Source: a bacterium (GTDB lineage: Bacteria > Thermotogota > Thermotogae > Mesoaciditogales > Mesoaciditogaceae). From it: 46,039 nucleotides of DNA. The stretch spans positions 1 to 46,039 of the forward strand of contig JAJYYZ010000012.1 in assembly GCA_021800445.1 (NCBI GenBank). The letters run 5' to 3'. A program made the translations under genes and the position numbers. Numbering within the stretch: the first letter of the stretch is position 1; each line of letters begins with the position of its first letter. Positions 9,206 to 16,694 of this stretch are shown in pieces. The notes under the pieces were generated by a model. That model saw nothing but the letters and a program-made list of their open reading frames with translations. It did no database searches and was not told the DNA's origin.

Positions 9206-10143
9206 AAAGCCAAACGAAGAAAAAAGCTGTTTTTCTTGGTCTTGTTGTAGTTTTTTTCTGGGGAATTTCTTTTGTTGCTATAAAAATTGTGGTAGGTGTT
9301 ATTCCCCCAATAACAATGGCGATATTAAGATTTTGTATTTCATGGCTGATATTGTGGGTTTTTTCAAAATTCACAATTAGAAACAAAATTAATCTTTCAC
9401 GGAAGGCAAAGTGGCTTTCCATATTAGCAGGCTTGTGGGGAATAACACTGTGTTTTATCTTTGAAAATGTTGGGGTTAATTACACGACACCCGCTCAGGC
9501 TTCCATTTTGATATCCACCATGCCCATTTTTACCATCATCATAACTGATTTTGTCAAAAGAAAAATCAGTTCGTTAAAACTCTACATGATGTCATTGGTA
9601 GCGTTAGTAGGTGTTGTTGTAGTTGTGCTTTCAAATGGTTTTGATCTTGGAGGAGACGTGTTTGGAGATATTTTGATTTTAATTGCGGCTTTTTCTTGGG
9701 GTATGTATACTTTCTACATCGATAAACTTTCAGGTTACGATAACCTCATAACGACCATTGAAATGACAAAATGGGGAGTTATTTTTTTGATACCATTTTC
9801 GTTGGTGGAAATAATTTCAAGACATGGTGAATTTGCTCCTATAAGGACAGATGTGGTGTTGTGGTTGCTTTTTCTTGCGGTGTTGTGTTCTGGATTTGGA
9901 TATCTTATCTGGAACTACGTTATAAGAACCATAGGGCCGAGATCGGCTGCCAATTTAATATATCTTGTACCTTTAATCTCAGTTATTTCTGATTTCTTGA
10001 TCTTAGGGAACGTACCATCTCTTTGGTTTTACGTTGGTGGGTTAATTTTAATGACAGGGGTAATTTTAGGAGAAAGGTTTTCGAGGGAAGAAATCAAAGA
10101 GAAGGAAGGACAATCTAAAATCTACACAAGGAGGCTAAAATGA
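9202..10143 (+). CDS. EamA/DMT-family transporter, probable AUA start
   Basis: A drug/metabolite-transporter protein with about ten helices in two EamA repeats (FFWGISFVAIK in repeat 1; ILIAAFSWGMYTFYIDKLSG in repeat 2). The first standard start codon in this frame is GTG 9289, but it has no SD and would remove helix 1. The frame is open back to a TGA at 9145, with no ATG, GTG or TTG between. The coding-like sequence KKKAVFLGLVVVFF begins about 20 codons upstream. An ATA at 9202 overlaps the TAG stop of the permease (ATAG), mimicking an ATGA coupling, and is the start proposed here (313 aa). Alternatives are a -1 frameshift from the permease or a sequence error. Many EamA proteins export amino acids or metabolites. 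Confidence 0.75.
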   Translation: MESQTKKKAVFLGLVVVFFWGISFVAIKIVVGVIPPITMAILRFCISWLILWVFSKFTIRNKINLSRKAKWLSILAGLWGITLCFIFENVGVNYTTPAQASILISTMPIFTIIITDFVKRKISSLKLYMMSLVALVGVVVVVLSNGFDLGGDVFGDILILIAAFSWGMYTFYIDKLSGYDNLITTIEMTKWGVIFLIPFSLVEIISRHGEFAPIRTDVVLWLLFLAVLCSGFGYLIWNYVIRTIGPRSAANLIYLVPLISVISDFLILGNVPSLWFYVGGLILMTGVILGERFSREEIKEKEGQSKIYTRRLK

Positions 10144-11294
10144 AATTACTTTTCAAAAATGCGACTGTTTTTCCAATTACATTCAAATCATTTAAAGGAG
10201 ACGTGCTTGTCAAAGATTCTAAAATATACAAAGTCGGTGAATCGATAAAAAAAGACGAAGACACCGAGGTTATAGATTTAGCCGGCAAATATCTTTTCCC
10301 GGGTTTCATAGATGCCCATTCCCACATAGGACTCAAAGAAGAAAGCGTTAACGATCCGGTTGGTTCAGATGTGAATGAAATGACAGATCCTATCACGGCC
10401 GATGTTAAAGCCATTGATGGATTTAATCCCGAAGATCCGGCCATAGATAGAGCGCTTAGCGGAGGAGTTACAACAGTCATGATAGTGCCGGGAAGCGGAA
10501 ATACGGTCGGCGGTCAGGGAGCGATAATCAAATTCAAATCTAAAATTGTCGATGAGATGATAGTCAAGGAACCGGCAGGATTGAAGATGGCCTTTGGAGA
10601 GAATCCAAAAAGGGTTTACGGCGATCAGAAGAAAACTCCTTCGACACGTCTGGGAGTTGCGGCAGTTGTAAGGACGTATTTCACGAGAGTGCAGGATTAC
10701 ATGAAAAAGAAAGAAATTGCCCGAAAAGACGGCAAGCCTTTCACTGAAAGAGATCTGAAACTTGAAGCGGGAGAAAAAGTGCTGAAAGGAGAAATTCCGG
10801 CCAGAATTCATGCCCATCGTTACGATGACATACTTACTGCCGCAAGAATAGCGGATGAGTTTGGATTCAAATTCGTCATAGAACATGGGACAGAAGGATA
10901 TAAAATCGTTGATTTGCTCAAAACGAAAGGAATACCTGTCGTCGTAGGACCTCTTATGACCTTTAGGACAAAGCGAGAATTGAAGGATATGACGATGGAG
11001 TCAATAAAGATTTTAAATGAAAAAGGTGTGCTTGTGTCTTTGATGTGCGATCATCCCGTAGTTCCGCTTGAATATGCCTCCATTCAGGCGGCAAGCGCTT
11101 TGAGGTACGGCGCAAGGGAGGAAGATTTGCTAAAGATGCTTACAATAAATCCCGCCAAAATACTTGGGATTTCAGACAAAACGGGATCTGTAGAAGAGGG
11201 AAAAGATGCAGATCTTGTGGTATGGAGCGGTCATCCCTTCGATGCCAGATCAAAAGTTGAAGGTGTGTACATAGAAGGGATAAAGATTATGTGA
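10140..11294 (+). CDS. Amidohydrolase C (imidazolonepropionase-related)
   Basis: A 384-residue amidohydrolase with an ATGA overlap on the EamA gene and a good SD (AAGGAGG, 10129-10135). Ligands visible are HSH at 60-62, HAH at 224-226, His249 in VIEHGTEG and Asp304 in LMCDHP. No carbamylated lysine equivalent is evident, unlike amidohydrolases A and B, so this looks like a mononuclear-type member in the COG1228/HutI-like group. The GNTVGGQGAIIKFK segment is a characteristic block of that group as I recall it. It lacks a signal peptide. It closes the peptide/amino-acid island and is followed by a 245-nt gap with a regulated leader. Its substrate is unknown. Confidence 0.85.
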   Translation: MKLLFKNATVFPITFKSFKGDVLVKDSKIYKVGESIKKDEDTEVIDLAGKYLFPGFIDAHSHIGLKEESVNDPVGSDVNEMTDPITADVKAIDGFNPEDPAIDRALSGGVTTVMIVPGSGNTVGGQGAIIKFKSKIVDEMIVKEPAGLKMAFGENPKRVYGDQKKTPSTRLGVAAVVRTYFTRVQDYMKKKEIARKDGKPFTERDLKLEAGEKVLKGEIPARIHAHRYDDILTAARIADEFGFKFVIEHGTEGYKIVDLLKTKGIPVVVGPLMTFRTKRELKDMTMESIKILNEKGVLVSLMCDHPVVPLEYASIQAASALRYGAREEDLLKMLTINPAKILGISDKTGSVEEGKDADLVVWSGHPFDARSKVEGVYIEGIKIM

Positions 11295-11365
11295 TTAAAG
11301 TATAATTAAAATTTAATTTTATAAGAATCACATCTTAATATTTGTAGGTTAATATACTTTCAAAG

Positions 11366-11394
11366 TTGCAAAAGAGGTAGAAAATGCGAATAAT
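11366..11394 (+). promoter_or_regulatory. Candidate sigma-A promoter for the third binding-protein transcript
   Basis: TTGCAA (11366-11371), a 17-nt spacer and AATAAT (11389-11394) lie upstream of the two leader hairpins. A second possible pair is TTGGCA (11402-11407) with CATCAT (11426-11431). The choice between them is uncertain. Because a terminator lies only 21 nt before the ATG at 11540, the promoter has to be upstream of it. Confidence 0.4.
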
Positions 11395-11439
11395 TTCGAT
11401 TTTGGCAATAACAAATGAAAGAAGACATCATAGAGTACT

Positions 11440-11488
11440 GCCCGGTGGAGCGGTGCCTTGATCGTCTTTGGTATAGATTCCACCGGGC
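11440..11488 (+). promoter_or_regulatory. Leader hairpin 1 (candidate cis-regulatory RNA) upstream of binding protein 3
   Basis: GCCCGGTGGA (11440-11449) pairs perfectly with TCCACCGGGC (11479-11488). The 29-nt interior can form a further short stem, GTGCC with GGTAT (two G-U pairs). No riboswitch class that I know matches it. Its last three bases, GGC, are also the first three of the following terminator stem, so the two helices compete at their junction. The placement in front of a nutrient-uptake gene suggests control of read-through, but no ligand can be named. Confidence 0.55.
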
Positions 11489-11518
11489 CACATTGAAAAA
11501 ATGTGGCCTTTTTATTTT
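11486..11518 (+). terminator. Intrinsic terminator/attenuator before binding protein 3
   Basis: GGCCACATT, loop GAAAA, AATGTGGCC, then TTTTTATTTT: a perfect 9-bp stem with a U-tract. It ends 21 nt before the ATG at 11540, leaving no space for a promoter between it and the gene. It would stop read-through from amidohydrolase C and must itself be bypassed for the downstream gene to be expressed. Confidence 0.85.
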
Positions 11519-11539
11519 AATTTGACGGGAGGTAATAAA

Positions 11540-13414
11540 ATGAAGAAGTTTCTCGTGTTTGCAGCAATCATTACGTTTTTCGTGATCATGGGAATAGCCC
11601 AGAATGTTGTGAATCCAGACACCATCGTTTACGAAGAACCGGGACCATTCCAATCCTTAGATCCGGCCTGGGAGTACGACACTACATCTGCCGAGGTTAT
11701 ATGGCAACTTTATGACGCTCTGCTTCAGTATGATGGGACATCAACTGTGAAATTGTCGCCAATGTTATCTACAAATGTTCCATCGGTTGCGGACGGAACG
11801 ATTCTTGACAACGGTATGACTTACGTTTTTCACATCAGACAGGGTGTCTATTTTCACAACGGGGATCTTTTAACCCCACAGGATGTCGTTTATTCTCTTG
11901 AAAGATTGGTCTTACTCGATTACAGCGGAGGACCGTCATGGATGCTTGCGGAACCATTGTTACCGATGATAGATGGCCACTACGTTTTGACAATTGCACA
12001 GGAAGTTGCAAAAGAATTAGGACTTAGTAATCCTTTGAGTTACACGAGTTTGAGTTCTCTTGGAATTTTTGCAACCGATACAAAGGTCCCACTCAACGAT
12101 AAGTACAAACAGGCTCTCATCGATGCATTTGATCTGCTGGCGAAAGACTTTGAAATAAAAGGAAATGATGTGATAATCAATCTTCCCCAACCATTTGAAC
12201 CCTTTTTGTACACTCTTGCAAAGGGCGGAATATGTGAATCGGTCATTCTTGATGAAAAATGGTGTGCAGAAAATAAGGCATGGGGCGGCAAAACGGATGA
12301 TTGGTGGTATTACCATAATCCAACTTTCAGTCAGGATACCTTGACGAATATAGAAAACGGAACAGGCCCGTATTTCATGAAGTATTACATACCTAACAGA
12401 GAAATAGCCTTTCAAAGATTTGACAAATACTGGGCAGGCCCCGCTCCTACCAAATATGCCGTTATAAAATATGTAAATGAATTCACCACGAGGTTGCTCG
12501 ATCTTGAATCAGGTCAGGCAGATGCGATTTACGTGCCTGTCGAAAACTTATCTGAGGTTGAAAACAACAAAAACATAAAAGTTTCGGTCTATCCCCAACT
12601 TTCCGTTTATGAGTTGAATTTCACGTGGAACCTGGCCAGTGAAGGCAATCCCTACATTGGATCCGGAAAATTAGATGGCAATGGAATTCCACCGGATTTC
12701 TTTGCAAATTTGGATGTGAGAAAGGGATTTGAATATCTCTTCCCGTACAGTGTTTACATAAAAGAGGCATACGATAATTTGGCGTTGCAGCCAAACGGTG
12801 CGATAATGAAAGGATTGTTCGGGTACAACCCAAATTTGCCAGAATATGAGCAAGACCTTTCAAAGGCTGCGAAATATTTCAAGAAGGCGTACAACGGAGA
12901 ATTATGGGAGAAAGGATTTAAATTCTCTGCGATATACGAAAGCGGAGATACGACAGAGCAAATTGCTCTTACAGCGTTGAGTAATGCCGCAAGAGAGGTC
13001 AATCCGAAATTCCAGATAAACGTCGTCGGAGAGTTATGGCCAAACCTTCTTAGCGACAGTTTGTCTTTCAAATTGCCGCTCTTCACAATGGGATATCTGG
13101 CCGATTATCCGGATCCTTACGATCTTGCGTATGCCTATTATTCTTCTACCGGTATATTTGGAGCATTCATAGGTCAAAGTTTCGTCAGTTTTGCCCAAAA
13201 GAATCTCGATCCGCTCGTAAATGATCTGCTTACTACGTCCAATCTTTCAAAACGTGCCGAAATAGTCAAACAACTTGAGGAGTTAGACTACAAAGATGCA
13301 CTCTACATCTGGACTGATCAGCCCTTTGGAATATTCGTAAGCCGTACATGGCTAAAAGGATGGTATCCGAATGGAGTAAGACCGGGAATAGATTTTTATT
13401 CTCTGTCGAAATGA
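11540..13414 (+). CDS. Family-5 extracellular solute-binding protein (peptide ABC transporter), copy 3
   Basis: A 624-residue exported binding protein; ATG 11540 follows SD GGGAGGTAA. The signal peptide MKKFLVFAAIITFFVIM ends near GIA|QN, without a lipobox Cys. It is closest to copy 1 (shared NVVNPDT, QSLDPAW, QGVYFHNGDLLTPQDVVYSLER), including the C-terminal TWLKGW...DFYSLSK ending. It carries a short insertion around residues 155-175 relative to copy 1. Unlike the other two copies it forms its own transcription unit, with an attenuator-like leader upstream and a strong terminator downstream. This suggests independent regulation, perhaps as an alternative binding protein for the same importer. 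Confidence 0.9.
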   Translation: MKKFLVFAAIITFFVIMGIAQNVVNPDTIVYEEPGPFQSLDPAWEYDTTSAEVIWQLYDALLQYDGTSTVKLSPMLSTNVPSVADGTILDNGMTYVFHIRQGVYFHNGDLLTPQDVVYSLERLVLLDYSGGPSWMLAEPLLPMIDGHYVLTIAQEVAKELGLSNPLSYTSLSSLGIFATDTKVPLNDKYKQALIDAFDLLAKDFEIKGNDVIINLPQPFEPFLYTLAKGGICESVILDEKWCAENKAWGGKTDDWWYYHNPTFSQDTLTNIENGTGPYFMKYYIPNREIAFQRFDKYWAGPAPTKYAVIKYVNEFTTRLLDLESGQADAIYVPVENLSEVENNKNIKVSVYPQLSVYELNFTWNLASEGNPYIGSGKLDGNGIPPDFFANLDVRKGFEYLFPYSVYIKEAYDNLALQPNGAIMKGLFGYNPNLPEYEQDLSKAAKYFKKAYNGELWEKGFKFSAIYESGDTTEQIALTALSNAAREVNPKFQINVVGELWPNLLSDSLSFKLPLFTMGYLADYPDPYDLAYAYYSSTGIFGAFIGQSFVSFAQKNLDPLVNDLLTTSNLSKRAEIVKQLEELDYKDALYIWTDQPFGIFVSRTWLKGWYPNGVRPGIDFYSLSK

Positions 13415-13420
13415 AATTTA

Positions 13421-13460
13421 GAAGTGGGAATTATTCCCACTTCTTGATTTTACTTTTTTT
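13421..13460 (+). terminator. Intrinsic terminator between convergent binding protein 3 and whiA
   Basis: GAAGTGGGAA (13421-13430), loop TTA, TTCCCACTTC (13434-13443), then TTGATTTTACTTTTTTT. The 10-bp stem is perfect. The U-tract is strong on the + strand and weak on the - strand, but the hairpin lies just past the whiA stop and may serve both genes. Confidence 0.85.
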
Positions 13461-14355
13461 CTGCCATTTTGATTATCTTGGATAGTCTCCTGTAAACGAC
13501 GGATTTTGAAAGCGGAGGATTTAGCATATTTCCTATTTCTCTTAAGGAAAGTTCCGGATGATTTAAACGCAAAAGGGCTATTTTTTGAATATCTTCTGGG
13601 AAATTTTCGAGTCCCATTTGATCTTGAATGAATTTTATCGCGCTAATTTGTTTCCAACTTGCGTTACCGCTTCTTTTTGAATTTGCATCTATGAAATTCA
13701 TGCTGCGGGTTACATCGGAATTTATTTTTTTGGATGACATTATGGAAGAAAAAACCTTTGCCGAGTTTATGGCTCCTATCAGATTCAGGAATTCGTTTAT
13801 CATTTCCCCATCTTTTATGTAAAATCTGTATCCATAACGAACATCAACTATAAAGCCTACCATTCCAAAGTTGTTTTCAAGTTTTTCTTTTAACCATTTA
13901 AGTACATCTATTTGGCGACTGTAAAATTCAAGATGGTGATATTTCGAAGGATCGGCTATATATCCTGAGGATATGAAAGCACCTCTCAGAAAGGCGCTGA
14001 TAATTGCAGGATCTCTGAAAAAATCATCACGAATTCTACCTATCAAATCAAGCCCTATTTCAGAAATGAATTTTTTAACATCGTAAGTCATTACCTTCAT
14101 TATGAAAGTTTTACCGGGATTTAATTTTTCTTGATTTTGATAAATTACCGATGTATCATCAATGCCTATGGCTTTTAAAATTAACTTTGCCCTTCTGACC
14201 GCTCCGGTATCTTTGAGTAAAAGTTCTATGTATGTGGTTTCTCCTATCTCAATGGAACCTTTGAATTTGATCAATCCGGCAAATTCAGCGTAAGAAAACC
14301 TTTTATCAACTGGGAAATGGTAAAGTTCTTCTCTTACCTCAGGAGTGAATGCCAC
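13450..14355 (-). CDS. whiA: WhiA-family DNA-binding regulator
   Basis: A 301-residue WhiA: an N-terminal LAGLIDADG-homing-endonuclease-like fold (LRGAFISSGYIADP is the diagnostic block) without nuclease function, then the DVTRSMNFIDANSKRS linker and a C-terminal helix-turn-helix (LSLREIGNMLNPPLSKSVVYRRL). WhiA controls cell division or chromosome segregation genes in Gram-positives. GTG at 14355 is taken as the start: GGTGATAAGA is well placed upstream and the protein then begins VAFTPEVREEL, matching the family start. Longer forms back to 14418 have no SD. It overlaps the end of yvcK by 17 nt. The rapZ-yvcK-whiA order is conserved in many bacteria and supports the call. Confidence 0.92.
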   Translation of the reverse strand: MAFTPEVREELYHFPVDKRFSYAEFAGLIKFKGSIEIGETTYIELLLKDTGAVRRAKLILKAIGIDDTSVIYQNQEKLNPGKTFIMKVMTYDVKKFISEIGLDLIGRIRDDFFRDPAIISAFLRGAFISSGYIADPSKYHHLEFYSRQIDVLKWLKEKLENNFGMVGFIVDVRYGYRFYIKDGEMINEFLNLIGAINSAKVFSSIMSSKKINSDVTRSMNFIDANSKRSGNASWKQISAIKFIQDQMGLENFPEDIQKIALLRLNHPELSLREIGNMLNPPLSKSVVYRRLSKIIKMAEKK

Positions 14356-15304
14356 TCTTATCACCGATGAGAACCATAGAAATTTGCCTAACTGCCTGTG
14401 CAAGTAAATGGGGATCATGTCTGACTTTTTCTTGCCCGTCCATTTTGTCGACTATGATCTTGACCATATCTATCCTTGAAAATTTAGGATCCTCGCTTTT
14501 GCACATAACTGGTTCGGAATTTTCTTTCTTGTACCTTTTAAGTACCGCTTGAGGAATTTTTTGAGAATTTATTATCACGCGATCTATTTTTGATTTCAGG
14601 TAATTTTCAACCGTTTTTACGTGATCTTCAACTGACATTCCAGTTGTTTCTCCGGGCTGGGTCATCAAATTGGCTATAAGTATCTTGGGTTTGTCCTTTA
14701 CGGCTTCAGGTATTCCATCGACAAGCAAGTTTGGAACGATGCTTGTGAAAAGACTTCCAGGCCCTAAAACGATCACATCGGACATCGAAATCTCATCTAT
14801 GGCTTTTGAAAATGATTTTGCCTGGCTGCTTAGATTTATTTCTTTGATCTTTCCATTTTTTTTGGTTATATTGCTTTCGCCCACGACAATTTGTCCATCT
14901 TCAAATCTCGCGATGAGTTTTACAGATTCTTCCGTTACAGGCAGTACACGTCCCTTTATCGCTAAAATTGAAGATATACTTTCTATTGCCATCGGGAAAC
15001 TGCCATTTATCTTTGTTAGGGCGGCTATTATGAGATTCCCAAGACTTTGATCTTTGAATCTTTCTCCGTCTTTAAATCTATACGCCATAATTTGAGCCAT
15101 CAAAGATTCATCTTCGGCGAGTGCAATTATGTTATTTCTTATATCTCCCGGAGGTAAAACCCCAAGTTCTTCACGAATGATGCCAGAACTTCCCCCATCA
15201 TCCATAACCGTAACTATTGCGGTAACCTCAATATCCGGAAAGTCTTTTAATCCTTTGAGCAAAGTTGAAAGTCCTGTTCCACCGCCAAAAGCAACGATCT
15301 TCAA
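14339..15304 (-). CDS. yvcK: YvcK/CofD-family gluconeogenesis factor
   Basis: A 321-residue protein of the CofD-like fold that binds UDP-sugars and influences carbon flux and cell-wall synthesis. It begins with the nucleotide-binding loop KIVAFGGGTGLSTLLKGLK; other family blocks are TVMDDGGSSGIIREELGVLPPGDIRNN and VLGPGSLFTSIVPNLLV (each a family hallmark). The start is TTG 15304: the SD GAGGTGAT lies 5-6 nt upstream, and the protein then starts MKIVAFGGG like its relatives. The GTG at 15313 lies within that SD. The SD overlaps the rapZ stop, so translation is probably coupled. Confidence 0.93.
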   Translation of the reverse strand: MKIVAFGGGTGLSTLLKGLKDFPDIEVTAIVTVMDDGGSSGIIREELGVLPPGDIRNNIIALAEDESLMAQIMAYRFKDGERFKDQSLGNLIIAALTKINGSFPMAIESISSILAIKGRVLPVTEESVKLIARFEDGQIVVGESNITKKNGKIKEINLSSQAKSFSKAIDEISMSDVIVLGPGSLFTSIVPNLLVDGIPEAVKDKPKILIANLMTQPGETTGMSVEDHVKTVENYLKSKIDRVIINSQKIPQAVLKRYKKENSEPVMCKSEDPKFSRIDMVKIIVDKMDGQEKVRHDPHLLAQAVRQISMVLIGDKSGIHS

Positions 15305-15309
15305 AACGA

Positions 15310-16167
15310 TCACCTCTGTATATCCCTGTGAGAAATCCTCACAGAAGCATCTTTTCTCAACAATTCAGAAAGTTCATTTACTACGTAAACCGATCGATGC
15401 TTTCCACCGCTGCAGCCGATCGCCACGTATATAACGCTCTTTCCTTCCTTCGAATAACTTTCGATCGCCATTTTTATAATCTCAGATACTTTATTTGTGT
15501 ATTCTTCGACGATATCAAATCTTTGAAGGTATTCAATTACTTCTGGATCATTTCCGTTTTTGTCCGCAAGAGATTCAACGTAATAAGGATTCGGAAGAAA
15601 TCTTGCGTCAAAGACGAAATCAGCGCCAAGTGGAAGACCATATTTAAATCCGAAAGATTCAAGAAAGATCTTCAAAACCCTTTCTGATTTGCCTTCAACT
15701 ATAGTTATAATTTCACTTCTGAGTTGATGCGTGTTTATCAAAGACGTATCTATCACGTAATCTGACATCTCTCTTATTTCCTGTAAAAGGCGTCTTTCTT
15801 CGACCAAAAGTTTTTCTATTTCCTGATCTTTTTCTGTGGAAAGAGGATGGCGTCTTCGTGTGAGATTATACCTGTTTATCAAAACATCATCTTTTGCATC
15901 TAAGAAGATGATCTTGATCAAGACCCCTTTTAATTTAAGATCTTCGATGACGGATTTTATTTGACCAAGCGTTTGGCCCGCTCTTACATCAACTATGGTT
16001 GCAATTTTTTTTCCGTTAAAAGTTGAATTCATAAGAGAAAGCATGTCGACTAAAAGAGCGGGCGGAATGTTATCCATGCAAAAATATCCTACATCTTCCA
16101 ACGCCCCAAGTGCCGTCGTTTTGCCAGCCCCTGACATTCCAGATATTACAACAAGTTCAGCTGCCAA
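15310..16167 (-). CDS. rapZ: RapZ-family nucleotide-binding protein
   Basis: A 285-residue RapZ/YvcJ protein. The Walker A motif is GMSGAGKT at residues 10-17. The middle has the family block LINRYNLTRRRHPL. The C-terminal domain has VAIGCSGGKHRSVYVVNEL, used for ligand and RNA binding in E. coli RapZ. In E. coli it is an RNase E adaptor for GlmZ; in organisms without that circuit it is a nucleotide-hydrolysing regulator linked to YvcK. The start is TTG 16167 with AAGGAAAGAG as SD. It overlaps the end of the zapA-like gene by 11 nt, so five genes from 16644 to 13450 read as one unit. Confidence 0.93.
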   Translation of the reverse strand: MAAELVVISGMSGAGKTTALGALEDVGYFCMDNIPPALLVDMLSLMNSTFNGKKIATIVDVRAGQTLGQIKSVIEDLKLKGVLIKIIFLDAKDDVLINRYNLTRRRHPLSTEKDQEIEKLLVEERRLLQEIREMSDYVIDTSLINTHQLRSEIITIVEGKSERVLKIFLESFGFKYGLPLGADFVFDARFLPNPYYVESLADKNGNDPEVIEYLQRFDIVEEYTNKVSEIIKMAIESYSKEGKSVIYVAIGCSGGKHRSVYVVNELSELLRKDASVRISHRDIQR

Positions 16168-16426
16168 TTCTCTTTCCTTGCTTTTCTATCTTTTCCGTTA
16201 ATGCCGCCAACTGTTTTTTGAGTTCTAAATTCTCTTCGAGTACGTTAAGAAGCATCATGAGAAAAAAATGTTCATTTCCATACTTCTCAACCTCTTGAGA
16301 ATGAGATGCAAAGTTCATCTTGATCTCGTTTAGGATTTCATCAACTTGATTTTGCGGATCGCCTGTTTCAAATTTGTAATTTTTGGTTCCCAACTCAAAG
16401 TTAACCGTTCTTTTCATATCTTTCAA
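16157..16426 (-). CDS. zapA: ZapA-like cell-division protein
   Basis: An 89-residue protein with the ZapA layout: a short N-terminal beta-strand pair (RTVNFELGTKNYKFETGD), a helix with VDEILNEIKMNF, an FFLMMLLNVLEENLELK segment and a C-terminal coiled coil. ZapA proteins tetramerise and cross-link FtsZ filaments. The start is TTG 16426, overlapping the upstream stop as TTGA, with SD AAGGAG inside the preceding gene's last codons. The ATG at 16417 is an alternative. The assignment rests on pattern and size, not a strong motif, so it is given with moderate confidence. Confidence 0.7.
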   Translation of the reverse strand: MKDMKRTVNFELGTKNYKFETGDPQNQVDEILNEIKMNFASHSQEVEKYGNEHFFLMMLLNVLEENLELKKQLAALTEKIEKQGKRIGS

Positions 16427-16644
16427 ACACTCTCCTTTTTGTCAGAACCAACGATATTTTCAAGTTTCTTCATAAGAATTTCAACTCTGACACTTTGTTC
16501 TCTTAGCATCTCTTTGAGTTCTACATTTTCATTTCTTAGGGCTTCTATTTCAGAATTGAATTTTTCTATATTTTTGACGAGTTTTTCTCTTTCTTCTAAA
16601 AGCCCGTCGACAAGATTCTCAAGTTTTTTTAAAATGTCGTCCAC
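16423..16644 (-). CDS. Small coiled-coil protein, possible ZapB-like division factor
   Basis: A 73-residue, highly charged and almost entirely helical protein with heptad-spaced Leu/Ile/Val (LENLVDGLLEEREKLVKNI and LRNENVELKEMLREQ). It has no recognisable catalytic or DNA-binding motif. It starts at GTG 16644 with SD GAGGTG at 8-nt spacing and overlaps the zapA-like start by 4 nt. That coupling suggests a partner role with it at the Z-ring, as ZapB partners ZapA in E. coli; the specific equivalence is not shown by sequence. Short coiled coils are easily confused, so only the existence of the gene is firm. Confidence 0.7.
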   Translation of the reverse strand: MDDILKKLENLVDGLLEEREKLVKNIEKFNSEIEALRNENVELKEMLREQSVRVEILMKKLENIVGSDKKESV

Positions 16645-16665
16645 AGGATCAACACCTCAAACATA

Positions 16666-16694
16666 ATTTTAACAGATTTTTAGATATTTTTCAA
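16666..16694 (-). promoter_or_regulatory. Sigma-A-type promoter for the coiled-coil/zapA/rapZ/yvcK/whiA unit
   Basis: On the - strand: TTGAAA (16694-16689), a 17-nt spacer and TAAAAT (16671-16666), 21 nt before the GTG at 16644. It partly overlaps the stop of the radical SAM gene, which ends at 16691. No terminator is seen between the two genes, so some read-through is likely. Confidence 0.6.

Noticed and set aside
11440-11488. A tRNA-like fold because of the strong 10-bp GCCCGGTGGA stem.
   Set aside because: Stem and loop sizes do not give a cloverleaf, and there is no TTC arm or anticodon stem.
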